The notes under the pieces were generated by a model that was given only the letters and a program-made list of their open reading frames with translations, searched no databases and had not been told where the DNA came from. The position numbers and the translations under genes were made by a program. 64,000 bases of DNA, from NCBI GenBank assembly GCA_035079385.1, contig JAVHKY010000025.1:14110501-14174500 (forward strand), in the 5' to 3' direction. How positions within the stretch are numbered: position 1 is the stretch's first letter; each line of letters starts with the position of its first letter. The DNA is from Aspidiotus rigidus. Taxonomy: Eukaryota; Arthropoda; Insecta; Hemiptera; Diaspididae. Positions 22,600 to 35,700 of this stretch are shown piece after piece.

Positions 22600-25500
22600 A
22601 TGAGCGCGACCAAGTTCTACGGTATATACATTCAGAAAGAGAGTGACCATAATGAAAAAGAAAATATAAGTACGTTACGATGCATTTGGTTATTCGAGTG
22701 TGTGTTTGTAAACGTCTCAAATTGATTCTCATCATGATTTTTCAGATGACGTACACGTGTATACGTCTTATGAAGATGCAAAGAAAGTGATCAAAGAGTA
22801 CAAGAATGCACGATTCAAGTGCTTTGCCTCCGAAGAAGAAGCTACATATTTTGCTAGTAATGGTTCAACTAGTGGTCCTGGTAATCCAAGTGTCATGGCT
22901 GAGAGCACTCCGTTCAGGAGTCTTAAACGTCCTGACATTTATCCCTTCAGGCAGCTTATTGAATCTGACGATGTGAAATCTGTGAAGATCTTAATATGGG
23001 AAAATCCTCGATATTTAATCGGAATCGGGGATACTCCGACCATTATGCAGGTAGTGGTCAGTCTTCGAGCTTTTTTTTATTTACCTTCGTAATCATACTT
23101 ATTCGAATTGCACAATTTCAGGAAGGAGCTCGATATAATGCCTTACACGTTGCAGCCATGTACAACAGTTACAAGTGTGCGGAGTGTGTATTAGAAGTGA
23201 TCTCAGATAAGTTATTTACGCAGTTACTATATGGGGCGAATGGTGATCAATCCTATCTGGTGCGGCCGGAGGTTTTGCTGGATATGTACTTGAATACACC
23301 AGATAAAGCGTTGAATGAAACTCCCCTTCATTTCGCCGTCAAACATGGTTCATTAGAAGTAGTTCAAATTTTCATCAAGTATCCACAGCTGATGTTGAAC
23401 GTGAAAAATAAATATGATCAAACTCCAAAAGATGTTCGTGAAAACTTTTTGAAACTAAGTGAATGAAATTGAAACTGTTGTAAAATATTTTAATATTTTC
23501 TTGTGTTTAGATGGTATGTAAATTTTTCCGCGCGAAGTTACCAAAAAAACCGTCCGGGTCTGCAGTTGCCTCCTGGTACGCGAACGAAATTCATAAATTA
23601 CTCGACGAACAATTTTACGTACCCGTTTGGAGATCGGAGGAAGATGTAATTCAACCTATTATCGGTAAACCATTTTCTCCCAAAAGCCCACCTGTTTACC
23701 CCTTGGTAATTGATTTGGTTTGCATTATGACTAGCGCTGTATTATGCTTCTTTTGGTTGATTATAGAACATTTTTGCATGCTTATATCGAATCTCGCGAA
23801 CCAGCATTTAAGGTTTTCAAATTCGCTATAACTTGTATTGTTGATTTTCATATTTTAGGCCACGTCACCATTAAGTCCTACGATGGAAATCAAAGCAGTG
23901 GCTGGGCCCATGAGCTTTGATGAAGCTTCCATCTTTCATAAGACGTGGAAGTCGCCCATTAAGAGTACCAACTCGAGTACGCCTCACGTTTCAAAGGGTA
24001 TTCTATTACGCAGTCCTTTATGCTGCGATAAAGTCATTGAAAAAGTTGGAAGGTAATGACAATGATTTAACCTATCGAGGAAGAACGCTCAACTAATATG
24101 ATATTTTTTCAGAACGTTGGCGAAAAGGTATCACGTATCGTGGAAAGAATATTGGCCATTTCTGGATGATTACGTTGATTTAGCTAGCGAAGAAGGATTG
24201 GAGTTACTAGAAAAACATTTACACAATATCATCGTTACCACTGTAAGTTGAATACGTGTAGCGATATCGGAACTTGTATTATAATTGTACCGTTCCCATA
24301 CACAAAGTCGATAAAAAATTCATTGAATGTAAACGGTCACGGTTGGCCAGCTTTAAAGTATTTAGTTCATTTATTTTTCTTCAATACTTTCGCAACTAGA
24401 AAGTGCGTGACAGAACTATTTTCACTTGAACTGCAACATTATTTCCATTTTCGATATTTATCGTGTGATTATCTGACCACAATTCCAAACCAAACTCTTG
24501 ATGCGAAAAACGAGGCTTTTTAAGTACGAAATTATGTTCTCCGAGTAATTTTTTTTTTTTTTTTCAGACATTCGAAGCAGAGAAAAATAGTTTCATTATG
24601 AACACGCCGATGTCCGATTTGTGTAACGCATTTTCTAGATTTTCAATCGTCAGTCCTGACTTCTGGCCTAGTAGTACCATTCATGAAAGCGGTGATTCAC
24701 CTCCAGTTACTTCGCGCTATTTGTGCATGGATAATTTATGTTCGGTATATCAGAATCGTTTAATCTTTATAATATTCACGTCGCAGTGTTTGTAACTGAC
24801 TTTTTGTATTACTTTCTAGAGTTTTGCTAAAAATCTAATCTCCGAATTCGAACAAAATTTCCATCAAAATACGCTAGCGGAAGATAACTTGCCATTATTG
24901 ATAAAAAGAATTCGTAATTTCTCGGGAACCATTAATAGTTGCGTTATGGTAGATACAGCGTTTTGCAGTTTTCCGTTCGAAAAAATTCATGCTAGAGCCG
25001 CATTTTGGATTCGCTCAAGTCTGAAACCTTCGAAAATACAGATCTTGAAATATGTTGGTTCGATATTTCAACTTGTGCACGACACGTAAGTATTATTCTT
25101 ATGTCGTTTTGCGACGATATGTTGGTGAGTCCTGAGAAAGTGTGATAGTCAGAATTTTACCTATCGTAAAAACTGTAGTGGAACTTTTGTTTAACATGAT
25201 TAATTTTTTTTTTTCTTTCCATTTGATTTGTAGGGAAAGCAGTGATTTGATTCACTGTATTACCATGTCCCCTTCGTCTTCCGTTGAATTGAATACTATC
25301 ATACGAACCTTGAAATGTATTAATACCTTTGTGATCAAGTTATTGAAGACTGAAGAGATAGACGAAGTTGGACCTCACTGTTCGAAAGAGTGGTTTTCCA
25401 TGGAGCGTTGTTCTTGTTTTAACCAACAGAGTAACACTCGCACTGTACGTGGTAGAAGTGACGTTCGACGTAGACGGAAGCTATTTCTTACGCAGGATGA

Positions 25501-26392
25501 ATCACCTCGTAAAGAAAAAATTGATCCTTCTCCGTCACGTAAGTTGAATATTGACCCGAATAAAAGTGCATAATGTGAACAAAATATCAAAACGATGGTT
25601 TTTTTTGGTGCAGGAAGCGAGACTGAAGTTACCGGTGAAACAATAGACTGTGATAAGGAAACGAAATTTCGTATTCTCGGTAAAATATATGACAATATTT
25701 CTGCATAAGTTTTTGAATTGTTTTCAATTTTTTCTACAGACAATCCTGAATTCAGTTTCGAAATAAAATGATAAAAATTTATATTTTTTTCTGTTTGCTT
25801 CGTATCTTTTATTTCAGACCATGAAATTTGTGATAGTGACGATGAAGGAGAATTCAACACCGCTCCTAATAGTCTCAACAATTCGGACGAGGAAATGGAA
25901 AGTCCAGATGAAGGACCAGAATTATTCATCTACGAGTAAGTTCCTAGCAATACTTGAGCACATAACTCATTCTGAATCGTATACCTTTCTCTGAATGCCA
26001 AAGAATTTTCTCAGATAGCTTTCTGAAAAAATTTTATTCTTCCCAATTTCTTTCACACTTAATGAATGATTTACAACATGAAAATTTTGAAACGATGGTA
26101 AATTGGTAATATTCATTGAATTCAATCATTTTATAGTAATCGAGGAACGAGTATGGACAACGCTGTATTGGAGGCGATTTCCGATGTTGAAATTGATCCG
26201 AATAAATATCCCAGCATTTATCGTTGGAAGCATTCCATTTTGTTGCACAATAATCTGAAAAGATTCAGGTACAATAGGACTTGAAATACGTTAAAATATC
26301 ATTTTCGGTCTTCTTATCAGTGTTGTAAATTTTTTTGCAGTTGGCCAAGTCCAAACGTTAAGCGTCCCATTGATAAAAAATTGCATACCTAA
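22600..26392 (+). CDS. ANKLE2: ANKLE2 (LEM4) homologue, nuclear-envelope reassembly factor
   Basis: ANKLE2 family proteins promote BAF dephosphorylation at mitotic exit by binding PP2A and restraining VRK1. Coding exons 22600-22669, 22746-23050, 23122-23433, 23511-23705, 23859-24052, 24113-24242, 24568-24744, 24820-25085, 25234-25538, 25614-25679, 25818-25935, 26137-26268 and 26341-26392 join in phase to 773 aa (human 938). N-terminal viroplasmin-like segment ([10 protein letters not shown] ... [17 protein letters not shown], residues about 5-65), ankyrin repeats (about 84-230, e.g. [17 protein letters not shown]), the family block [19 protein letters not shown] with [20 protein letters not shown] (about 305-390), an Arg/acidic region, and the C-terminal motif [15 protein letters not shown]. 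No LEM domain or membrane segment is visible before residue 5. The donor after exon 3 (GAT|GTTCGT) is weak but gives the expected continuation DQTPKDMVC. Confidence 0.93.
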
Positions 26393-26589
26393 TCGTTTAC
26401 TTATCAACGAAAGGAGGAAATTGCAATGATGGCTGCGTATAAATTTACCCTCGTCCGTCGGTCAAGATGTGGTTATTAATTTTCCTCTTCATCTTCTCAT
26501 CGGTACAAATGTCGTGGTATAACAATATTACAGGAATTTTTGTGATATGATATTAAAAAACGCGTTTAATTATAATTTTCGTAACGTCG

Positions 26590-26595
26590 AATAAA
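26590..26595 (+). terminator. Polyadenylation signal, ANKLE2
   Basis: AATAAA about 200 bases after the ANKLE2 stop codon, in AT-rich DNA. Confidence 0.45.
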
Positions 26596-29319
26596 ATTCT
26601 AAAAACACACACCCCATTATCTTACCCAAAAATGCTTTACTTTACCAATTTTTTTCAGGTTTTTTCTTTCATTTGGTGAAAGTGATTGCTTTTTCTGAAA
26701 GTTAGAAAAAAAAAAATGGATTCAATATTTTTCGTGGTGTCCTAAATTTTACCATATAACGTAACCTATTGCATGTTATGAACATTTTTATTAGCTCTTG
26801 AATTTCTTCACGCATATATTTTTTTCTCTTATAGTTATTGTAATTTGATGTATAACTTTTCCAATTTATTGCATTCCTTCATTTACGATATTTCTGACTG
26901 GCGATTTTTCTGTGAACGTATTTGATATCGATATTTATTTTATTTTTTGTAAAACACTTGGTTACGGATACTGAACTTTCAAGAAGTACTTGAGTCGTGT
27001 GTTTAAAAAATTATTGCATTACACGAATTTATTGTTTTAGACATTTGTAATTCGCATTAATTATAATCTTGATTTCAGCACTTTGTTTTATATATTTTCA
27101 GTTCAGGGAATGAATGACCCCAAATTCACAGCTGCCTATTCTGTTAAGTGCTAGTCTTTTGATGATACTAGAGATTTCAGAGATGCAAGGCGATTCAATA
27201 ACGCTTCCGCTTTTCGACTTCGTTTTTAACCTTCAGAAATGTTTGCGTTTTACTTTCTCGACATTTCTTTCGCGTTTTGCTTACGCTTTCCACTTTCAAA
27301 AAATGCTTCCGCTTTTTACTTTTCACTTTATCATTAAAGAAGAAAAACAGAAAAACGATTTTTGAAATTCTATTCGATATCCCTGCCATTCATGCAAGAA
27401 GCCATTTTTTTTTGTACCGAAAAACCTACAAAATTCACTAGGCGAAACAAAAAAAGAACTACTTTTTGCTTTTTTGACATTCGTTTCACGTTTTTTCACG
27501 TATGCTTTCCGTTTCCAAAAAAAGCGGCGCTTTTCGATAATAATTTTTTTCAATTATTTTTCATCTCTGAAATGTTTGTCTGGTTTTCGAGATGGTTTTG
27601 GTACTGGTTAGAGAAATTACTATTTCTTGAAAACAGTTTAGGTAATCATGTTAAAAACGTATAATAGGTAATAAATTAAAATGAACTGGAATAAGGAAAT
27701 GTAGTAGAATCCTTCCTTCATTACAAATCAAAAGTATAGAAGTATACAAGATTCTGTAATCGAAACATAATGTTCTACAGTAAGGTTGCAAATCATTTAT
27801 TTGAAGATTAATAAATTCTTCTGAACTTTTGATAAGTGAAGCGTTCTCGAAACCATGAGTGCAACCACTTTTTTCGGTGCGACTTGAATCATTTATGGAA
27901 ATATTTCTTTACCAATATTGTTCTAGATACGAAATAATTAAAAAGATTTATGCGAAAATTGCTATCTACTCGTAATCTACTCTCGTACTTTTGTTCAGAA
28001 GGAGAAAAGTGAAAATTCAATTTCAATAATTCTAATCTGCTTGCCTGATTTTCGATTCAGAAGAATTAAGTAATCGCCCTGATTCTATGAAGAATTTCTG
28101 TAATTCTTCTTCAAGATTCCTGCAAGCGGTCCAGATCCTTCTAATGAAAAGCACAAGAGAGTAGATCAGAACATTCAGACCTAGTAAAATCAACTTAGTA
28201 CGGCAATTCTGGGATAGCATCGTTATTAATATCGTTCGGCGATAGTGCTAAGAATATTACCAATTCCCTTGAAACTATACGAGTAACAATTTGATCATTT
28301 GTCAAGTTAATACTCAAAATTGAGTTATAAATATTGAATCCAACATTGGTAATCAGGATCTAACTACAAGTTTCCAACTATTTGAAAATGTACTTTCCGT
28401 TTCTCACTCATATTTTTCTTTTTAAATATTTACGAATGATCGAATCCTATTTTTCTTTCTATATAAAAATCTTTGTAGAAAAGGTTTGTTTGCTTTTCTC
28501 AAGTACCATCGAATTTGAAAAGGTACTTATTTTTGACGTCATCGTGGACGGGGAGGTCGACCAGTAAGTATATCCAGAGCACTACAAATAATTATTGAGA
28601 ACCCGTTGACAGAAAAGTCTTCAATTGTCTGTTACTCGAGGCAACAGAGCAGTCGAGTCCATGACATTTGTCCGAGCGAAAATTGAGAAATTGTGATTGC
28701 TGAGAAATGAACGTACGAAATTTGAACGTGGCGAAATTTAGATTTTCCAAAATTTAATCGTGCGAAATTTGGACATTACGAAATTTGAGTGTTATAAAAA
28801 TTTAAATTCTGGAAAATTAAAATGTTTTAAATTAGAAAAGTAAGCTATAATGTATAAATCGTAATAAGTGAGATTGAGAGGGATACCCCTTGAATAAGTT
28901 AAGAAATAGTCACCACTGTCGACGTCATCCTCATCGGGTGAATAATTTGACCTGGGCTGAGATGACGAATGATTTCGTGAAGTAAAAAAGCAAAGATTAA
29001 ACGAAAAGTATCACTCATATTTTATGGTGGTATTATCATCATCTTCCTTCCTGATGTACACACGTGTGATAAAATTACAGTATTACGCACCGTACGCACG
29101 AGTATATCATTCAGTAAGAAGAACTTTCGATTTCTTATATATCATGTTCAATGTCCTGGGTTTATTCGAGCTTGTCGAGAGTACAATTACGAATGACACG
29201 GAGTTCAATTTTTTTTTAAATACTGTTAAATTTCGTTACTGCCTAATTTCTCAAACGACTTTTTTCGCACTAATAATTTTCACGTTTTCAACTTTCGTCA
29301 TTGCTCAATTTCTCAAGTG
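26596..29319. other. Intergenic DNA, no gene recognised
   Basis: AT-rich. 27190-27550 is pyrimidine-rich with repeated words such as CTTCCGCTTTT and TTTCACGTTTT, giving spurious frames on both strands. 28670-28820 repeats variants of ACGAAATTTGAACGTGG several times. No gene or RNA is supported. Confidence 0.35.
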
Positions 29320-29900
29320 ACCTTTTTCTGTCGGTCAGTTTTCGCTAGGACAAATTTCCTCATACCGAGCAGTCAATTTTAGGTTTTTAGGTTGATGGAA
29401 AATTTGTAGAAATCGATTCAAAATTGATGTTGCAAATGAGTTAGGATTTAGTCGACAAATTTATATCTCAAGAATAGACGTCGATTCAAGAAGGTATTTT
29501 ACCTGTAAAAACTGAAAAGAGCTCTCGTCCGAGATGGCCTTATTTACAAATACCTCCTCATTTTAAGTTGACCATCAATTCCCAAGGTACTATGGATCGA
29601 CAGACAATCAGTGCAACACTGCAACTAAGCAGTCGATTTTACTAGGTAGTCAATATAAAGTATAAAATGCTGACTTCAAATCCACACGACAAATGAGTCA
29701 ACATCAACCGGATGGATGCAATTTCGACCAAGACTTCAAAAGAGGTAAATTTCCAGTCGATTTTCGATGTGGTTTATCATTGAGAGCTGAAAATTTTATT
29801 GCCAGTTGAGCGACCCGACGGACATTTTCCCTGGAGTAAAACAAGCCCCGTTGCTTGAAATTACTTATCAGCTGAGTGAGCCATCGTAGCTGACCATTGT
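29320..29900. repeat. Degenerate TCGAC/TTGAC-rich dispersed repeat
   Basis: Words such as GCAGTCGATTTTA, AAATCGATTCAAAATTGATG and AGTCGACAAATTT recur here and in the segments at 32470-32770 and 40540-41200. The copies are too diverged to define ends. No coding content. Confidence 0.35.
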
Positions 29901-30648
29901 CGGTACCCTCACCACACTAAAAATCTCTGTTATTTTCTAGCTTGATTTTGCTCGTAAGGATTGTTGTGAGCCTTTTGGATAGGAATGAATCATTGAGACA
30001 AAGAGAAGTAGCATTATTAGTCAGCGCAAAAAATTACCCCAGGAACTTTATTAAAAATCTGGAGGATACAGAAAAGCCGTATCGAAAAAATGAACTTTTC
30101 GTCATTCACGTGCGCGATCTTTTAAAATTCTGGATCCCTATAGACCGTCTTACAGACTTGTTTTCAAAACAAGAATTCGCAATGAAAAATGAGAAAAAAA
30201 CTCGTTTTGAAAGAGTCACAAAAGAGTAAAAAATTTCAGTCAAACGAAGAGTCTATTGGATTCTTTCTGGTGGTCACACTGAGCCGAGGACATGGCGGGT
30301 AAACATCAGCTGAGTTGACGCGAGTCCGTGTTCACGTCTGCTCGTCGACTAGTGAGTGCTTGCCTGTGTTCGGTCGTCGTCTCGAGTATAATCTGTTCAC
30401 TTCTCGCGCGAAATCGACGAGAGCAGCATGTCGATCGTTGTTGTCGTTTGAGTCCTTTACACAATTATATTCACGACATGTGCAAAAATGTTATTTTCGC
30501 CCGGACCGTTTTATGAGAATTTATTTGCATAATAAGTAATTTCATTATTATTATTATTGGAATAATTTTCATTCTTATTCTCGCCGGCCGCCGCGACCAA
30601 TCATGCAGTGTATTATCGTTTGTGGTACGCCGCGAAAATTTACGTGTT

Positions 30649-30654
30649 TATAAA
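30649..30654 (+). promoter_or_regulatory. Possible TATA box of the goliath-like gene
   Basis: TATAAA within GTTTATAAAGGCC, 41 bases before the ATG at 30695. The preceding 350 bases (30250-30640) are GC- and CpG-richer than the surroundings, as expected of a promoter or 5' UTR. If the box is used the 5' UTR is very short; upstream transcription starts are equally possible. Confidence 0.35.
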
Positions 30655-30694
30655 GGCCAATGTTCGGTATTCTACTAATTAATAAATTCCCAAG

Positions 30695-31181
30695 ATGAAA
30701 TTTAGCTTCGGGTATGTATTAATGGTATCGTTATTGTCAGTCGAGTGCTTCTGTATCGGACCCGATTGGAACAACCATCCAATAATGCAGCAAGCTATCG
30801 AGGATAAAGTAGATTCATTTACTACCGCTTTTATCAACATTACATTCTACGACGAGAACGGCACGCGATTCTCCGAAAAAGCGGAAGCCGGAAAATTCGG
30901 TGAAGCTCACATCCAAGAGGCGAGCGGCGTGCTCGTACACGTGCGATCTCAGATGTATAGAGAGGGCGAGGACCCTTTTGCTGCCTGTCATTTGCCCATA
31001 AAGGCGTCGAACGGCTCGATACCTGATAACGAGCCGTGGATCGCACTCGTCAAGAGAGGCGCTTGCAGCTTTCAGCAGAAAGTTGAAAATGCATTTCGTA
31101 GTAATGCATCCGGCATTATCATCTACAATGATAAAGACAGTACAAACTTGGACAAGATGAAACTCACGTCAGACGTTCCAA
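30695..31181 (+). CDS. Goliath/RNF13-type PA-domain E3 ubiquitin ligase, first coding exon only
   Basis: The family are single-pass endosomal RING ubiquitin ligases with a lumenal protease-associated (PA) domain. The exon gives a signal peptide (FGYVLMVSLLSVECFC) and most of the PA domain: TTAFINITFYDENGTRFSEK, ASGVLVHVRSQ, CHLPIKA, PWIALVKRGACSFQQKVENA and ASGIIIYNDKD. It ends at a good donor, CCAA|GTAAGT (31181), in phase 1. The following bases soon reach a stop, so splicing is required. The rest of the PA domain, the membrane helix and the RING (C3H2C3) should lie in later exons, none of which I found up to 64000. Either the first intron exceeds 32 kb or the gene is broken. Coding GC here is higher than in neighbouring genes. 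Confidence 0.85.
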
Positions 31182-32264
31182 GTAAGTTTGATTTTATTCT
31201 AACTCGCGATTGCGATTATTTGGTTGTGTTCTAATGCAATGTGTTCGTAATTATCTGTTATCATTTTGCGCATTTTCGAAAATAGTGGGAAAACTTGGGT
31301 CTCACTTCTAAGATATCGCTAAACCAATTTTTTGATTTCTGTTCGTTATTGTATTGTTTTTCACTCTCTTCTTGCAGCTTATCGTCTTGTTGCGTATGTC
31401 ATCTTGCTCAAGGTACACCCTTTTTGCCACTTGAGAAAAATAAGGTGTTCACACTTTGGCTTTGTTTACATAAATGTGTGGATGGAGCGGGATGCGGAGA
31501 ATACCAACTCGGGGGCTTATCCGGGTGGATCAGGAGAAAAAGCCTTTTTTTTCAGGTGATTTCAATTGAAAGAGATCCCTTTTTTTGTTATAGTCCCATC
31601 AGATACAAAATTACAAGAAAAATGAATTTAGTTCTCTCCAATTTCTCACAAAATTCAACCGTTCTCATGATAAATCGATTATTCCAAAAACTACCCGTAA
31701 GAGCCTGTGTTATTTTGCCCCCCAGTTGATAAGAACGCGTTCTTTTACGTCATGTGTGAATCGCTTATAGGAGAGACTAGCACTGCCGTACAGGATAGAA
31801 CTCTGCTTATCAACAATCTGGAGAATGAGATCTTCGGCTCGATCAAGTTACTAGAGCTGATTCGCGTGCATTCATGAAGTTTTTCGAAAAACGAACAGCC
31901 GTATCGTAAATTGTTCGTTGAAAATATAATACCTCTCAGAACTTCGGTCTAGCCCACTTCTTACGAGTATTTACTGTCAAATTAGGAATTTTTCGACAAA
32001 ATTGGGTCCTATAGTACTTTTATCATGATCCTTGATTTTGTACTTACGTCAATTGAGACCCTCGTCTATGATGAATATAATATGAAGACCAGATTTTCTG
32101 TCAATTTGAGCGTGGATTGAAAAAAACATTGGCTTAGCCACTAGGTACACTAGAAAAAATTCTCCATTGTTACGATTGTGAGTAACGTTTCGATACGTTA
32201 GGTATCATCTTCGGACCGAACGGGGAGATATGGTAATACAGAGAAATAAGATCGAAGTAAAATG
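31182..32264 (+). other. Start of the presumed large goliath-like intron
   Basis: Noncoding. At 32185-32215, on the minus strand, GATGATACCTAACGTATCGA followed by AACG forms a short stem with an unpaired purine-rich flank, similar to a motif common at ends of Penelope-like elements. Nothing else is recognised. Confidence 0.35.
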
Positions 32265-32316
32265 AAATTATAAAAAGGCTTTGCTCGATTGTGCGAGCAA
32301 AGCCTTTTTATAATTT
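32265..32316. repeat. Perfect 23-bp hairpin with 6-nt loop
   Basis: Arms 32265-32287 and 32294-32316 are perfect reverse complements around the core GGCTTTGCTCG; the loop is ATTGTG. The 12-base word AAGATCGAAGTA lies on both sides (32248-32259 and 32360-32371), 112 bp apart. It could be a small foldback element or a structured RNA; no function is evident. Confidence 0.8.
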
Positions 32317-32469
32317 TATCTTAATATAGAATCTCTGCACGAACAAAATTTATCTTATTAAGATCGAAGTACTTAACGAGAATAAGCGTGAAAAAAGAAA
32401 GACGAATTAATCATCTCGAATGATGTAAAAAACACGAAATTTTATGGAGTTTTAGATGGCTAAAAGTAT

Positions 32470-32770
32470 AAATTTGTCCTAATCTTTAGGCCATCGGATA
32501 CAGTCTGAATCTTGAAATATTCCATTGACCTGACATTGACTACTCTGTGGTGGTGATTTCAGGTCAATTTGTTGTTCCCGGTTAATGTAAGATGATTGAC
32601 TTGAATCGACCTCAACTTGACATTGATTTCCAGACCACTTCTCCAAATGTTTCTGTTGACATGAAATCAACTGATCTGTTAGATCAATTTTTAGTTCTTT
32701 TTTGATGTATAATGATTGACTTCAATCAACCTTGACTTTGGTCTCCAGCAAATGTATATTGCAACTGTTA
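32470..32770. repeat. Degenerate TTGAC-rich dispersed repeat, second copy
   Basis: GACTTGAATCGACCTCAACT followed by TGACATTGATTT resembles GACTTTAAATCGACCTCATA followed by TCGACGTTGATTT at about 40780, and there is internal duplication (ATGATTGACTT occurs twice). Diverged; ends not definable. Confidence 0.45.
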
Positions 32771-35700
32771 GTGAATTTCTAGCGATTATGAGGAGTGTTC
32801 CCTTTTGACGATTCATCCTTGTTTTTTTCAACGTAAAGAACTTTTTTCGAGAAGTCCCTCTTCTCTTCACTTTTGACTTTTCCAGAGAATCCAGAGAAGG
32901 TGTGAAAGTTCTTGTCCTTATTCTTGTCAAGTTTATAAACCCCCTTGAGGTGTGCCTCTCTCCCTACTTTGGCGAACAAACCTCCAAAAATATCAGTTCT
33001 TTCCTCGATTTATCAGTTTCCAAAGTCTTCTTAAAACGTTTCGAAAGTGAAGGGTTCCAATTTGGATTTCACCTCCCTCCTTATGCTTTTATTGACGCCG
33101 TTATGTCGATGATGTTTTGTGTCTCTGGAGAGGCTCTACCACGGACCTTCGTACCTTCTTTGCATTTCTTAAGCCGTCGGGTATCCTTCTATTGAGTTTT
33201 CTCTTGAAGTTGAATCCCATATTGATGAAATACTTGCATGGAAGTCCGTACGTCTTCTTTCTACACCCCCCCCAACCTCTTGCTGTCTATCCCTCTATCA
33301 CCCTCGCTTTCTTTAATAAGTCAGAATTATTGAGCATCTCACCCTTTCTAGAGGTCTAGAACATGGTATCTTTTGGTTAGCCTGAAGATTACTTATATCT
33401 AAAACTTACGCTACCACTTTTCCTTCTCGATAAGTGTCTGTCTTGAGGAGGGAACACAAATGGATGTTCGACGACTCTTTCTGAGTGGGATCTCTTCTAA
33501 GCGTACCCGTCTCGTCAAGCTTTTCTGTCTTTGTCCTGCTCCTATCCGAGCTACTCTACCGTCTACTTTGGAAAGACCAGCAGACAGCTTTGTACTAGGA
33601 TCCAAGAACGCCTAGATGGGTATCTTTCTCCTCCCTCTCCCCCGTACAAAATCTTGAGCATTTGCAGAATATCTCTCACAACCTGGCCGTCGATTTAATT
33701 TGAATCGAGCAATTTTACTCCATTTTGAGGACTCCCCTTCTAGACATTCGGTGCAAAAACGTATTTAATTGTTTAATGTTGTTTTAGTGGTCTAACAAAA
33801 TCTAAAGGAAATAAAAACTGCTTGACGAGAAGTGATGTAAATTGAAATGTCAGTGGTAGAACTTTTGACAAGGGATGGGAGAGGAGGGTGAGAACATGGG
33901 AAGAATCCTTTCGACCATTAAACTAATAAAAGAGAGATTTGATGTTTAAGGTAAGGGACTTCAAAAACTTTGACCTCCGAGTTATTTAGGATAGGTATGG
34001 GTCTTGAAAGAATTTGAAATTTTATGTGATAAGAGATTGAATTTATTCGTCAAGATTTCAGTTCTAAATTTTTTTTGGAATAACATCATCAGCGAGTTAA
34101 ATCAGAAACTGAATTTCGTTTTCCAAGCATTTGTCTTTAGAGTTCATCGACCAAGCTAGCGTACTTAAAACATTTTCGAGGAAGGGGAAAAAAATTTCAT
34201 GATATTTCGAAGCCAGTCTTTCAGCCATAAAAGCCTGGTCTCCAGATCCCCCTCATAAATAGTTCTCCCCCTTTTCCGATAAAATCTAGCCGCCCTAGCT
34301 TCGTCTGTGGTGAGATTTATAAATCGATTTGAGAGAATTACATAGAGAGAAATATTTTTGTTATTTGAACTCACCTTACGAGTAGTTGGTTGCAAAATAA
34401 GACTGTCTCATCACTCGAGCTGCGAATTCTCATATTCGAGTAAAGAACGACAAAATCACGACAAATAGAAATATGTAGCCTCGCCAATCGATCGTAACTT
34501 CTAACGTCTTTAAAATTTTAGGCTACGATAGAATGAGAGAGATATCAGCACGTATATTGACTTTTCGGTGTCTCGCAATCGAACGCAACAATATCATCAT
34601 AATCGATAAGAGGAAGTGGGAGGAAGCCCTAATACGGGTATGTTTATGTGTCAACATTTCAAAATTACATCGGAAAATTGACACACTCTCTGCTCCCGTG
34701 AACATTTCCTATAGACTACGAAACCGCCAAAGCGTTACAGCTCACTTGTATTCTATAACATTGGGCTATTATGCATTTCTCGTGAATGAAAAAGAGAAAA
34801 AATGAGCAGTCAGAAACGATTAATGAGCAGCGTGGCGTATAAAAATTAGTTTCTTTCAAATTTTATGTGTTTCTCTACACCACGATAACTCCATTAAATT
34901 CTCCTAAGTCGGAGACATCTTCGATTCTAATGTCCGAAGGTGGTAGCCTATATAAAGACGAAATTTTTCTTATTCCAGCTACCTGTGCGTAATCGTTTTG
35001 TGAAATAGTTATAATTCCGCCCTAACGATTATGGAAAGAAAGAAAGGCTGGCATATGCTTCCATCGCGTTACTAACGTAGACGGGACGATATTAAGTTAT
35101 CAAAATCAAATATAAACGGCAATTTAAATGTCATTATATTTGTTTTTAAATGTTAACGAGGCCTGGCTCGACAATAAGAGCTAAATGAAACTGCTCTACT
35201 GCTCGCGATGGAATTGACTTTCTCAAATCCGTCAGTCTGCGTTTTGACGGAAAATGCACTGTAATTGTATTTCAACTTCTTGTATGTAGTGCGCAGAATG
35301 GTTCAAAAGTTATCCTCCACATTAATGCTGATGGAGTCACGGTAATCCTCGCGGAGTAATGAACTCAATGATGTAAAACTAGCGGCGCTAACGTCTAATA
35401 ACTTTTGAAACATTAATTTGTCGTTTCAATGCATCACCTCACAGAATTCCGTATTTCTGAGCAATGCTTTTGCATATTGTATGATGTAAAACTTCTTTCT
35501 CAAAACTACGGCAGATTGTGCCATTTTCGACTTCTGGGTAAATTTGAAGCGAATTAACGGATATGAAATGTTTGAATTATACGCCTAAAGGACAGTATTG
35601 AAAACTTCTTGCTTCTGCAAATACTCTTTTTGTAGAGAAAAGATTTGGATATCGTCGAGGGGTCATGAAGAAAAGTTAACGACCATCGAACCTTCTGCAA

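Noticed and set aside
27114..27664. Several overlapping frames on both strands
   Set aside because: The region is a pyrimidine-rich repetitive stretch; translated frames are Phe- or Lys-rich without motifs.
30315..30539. Frames of 74 and 62 codons before the goliath-like exon
   Set aside because: They fall in the GC-richer promoter or 5' UTR of that gene and resemble no protein.
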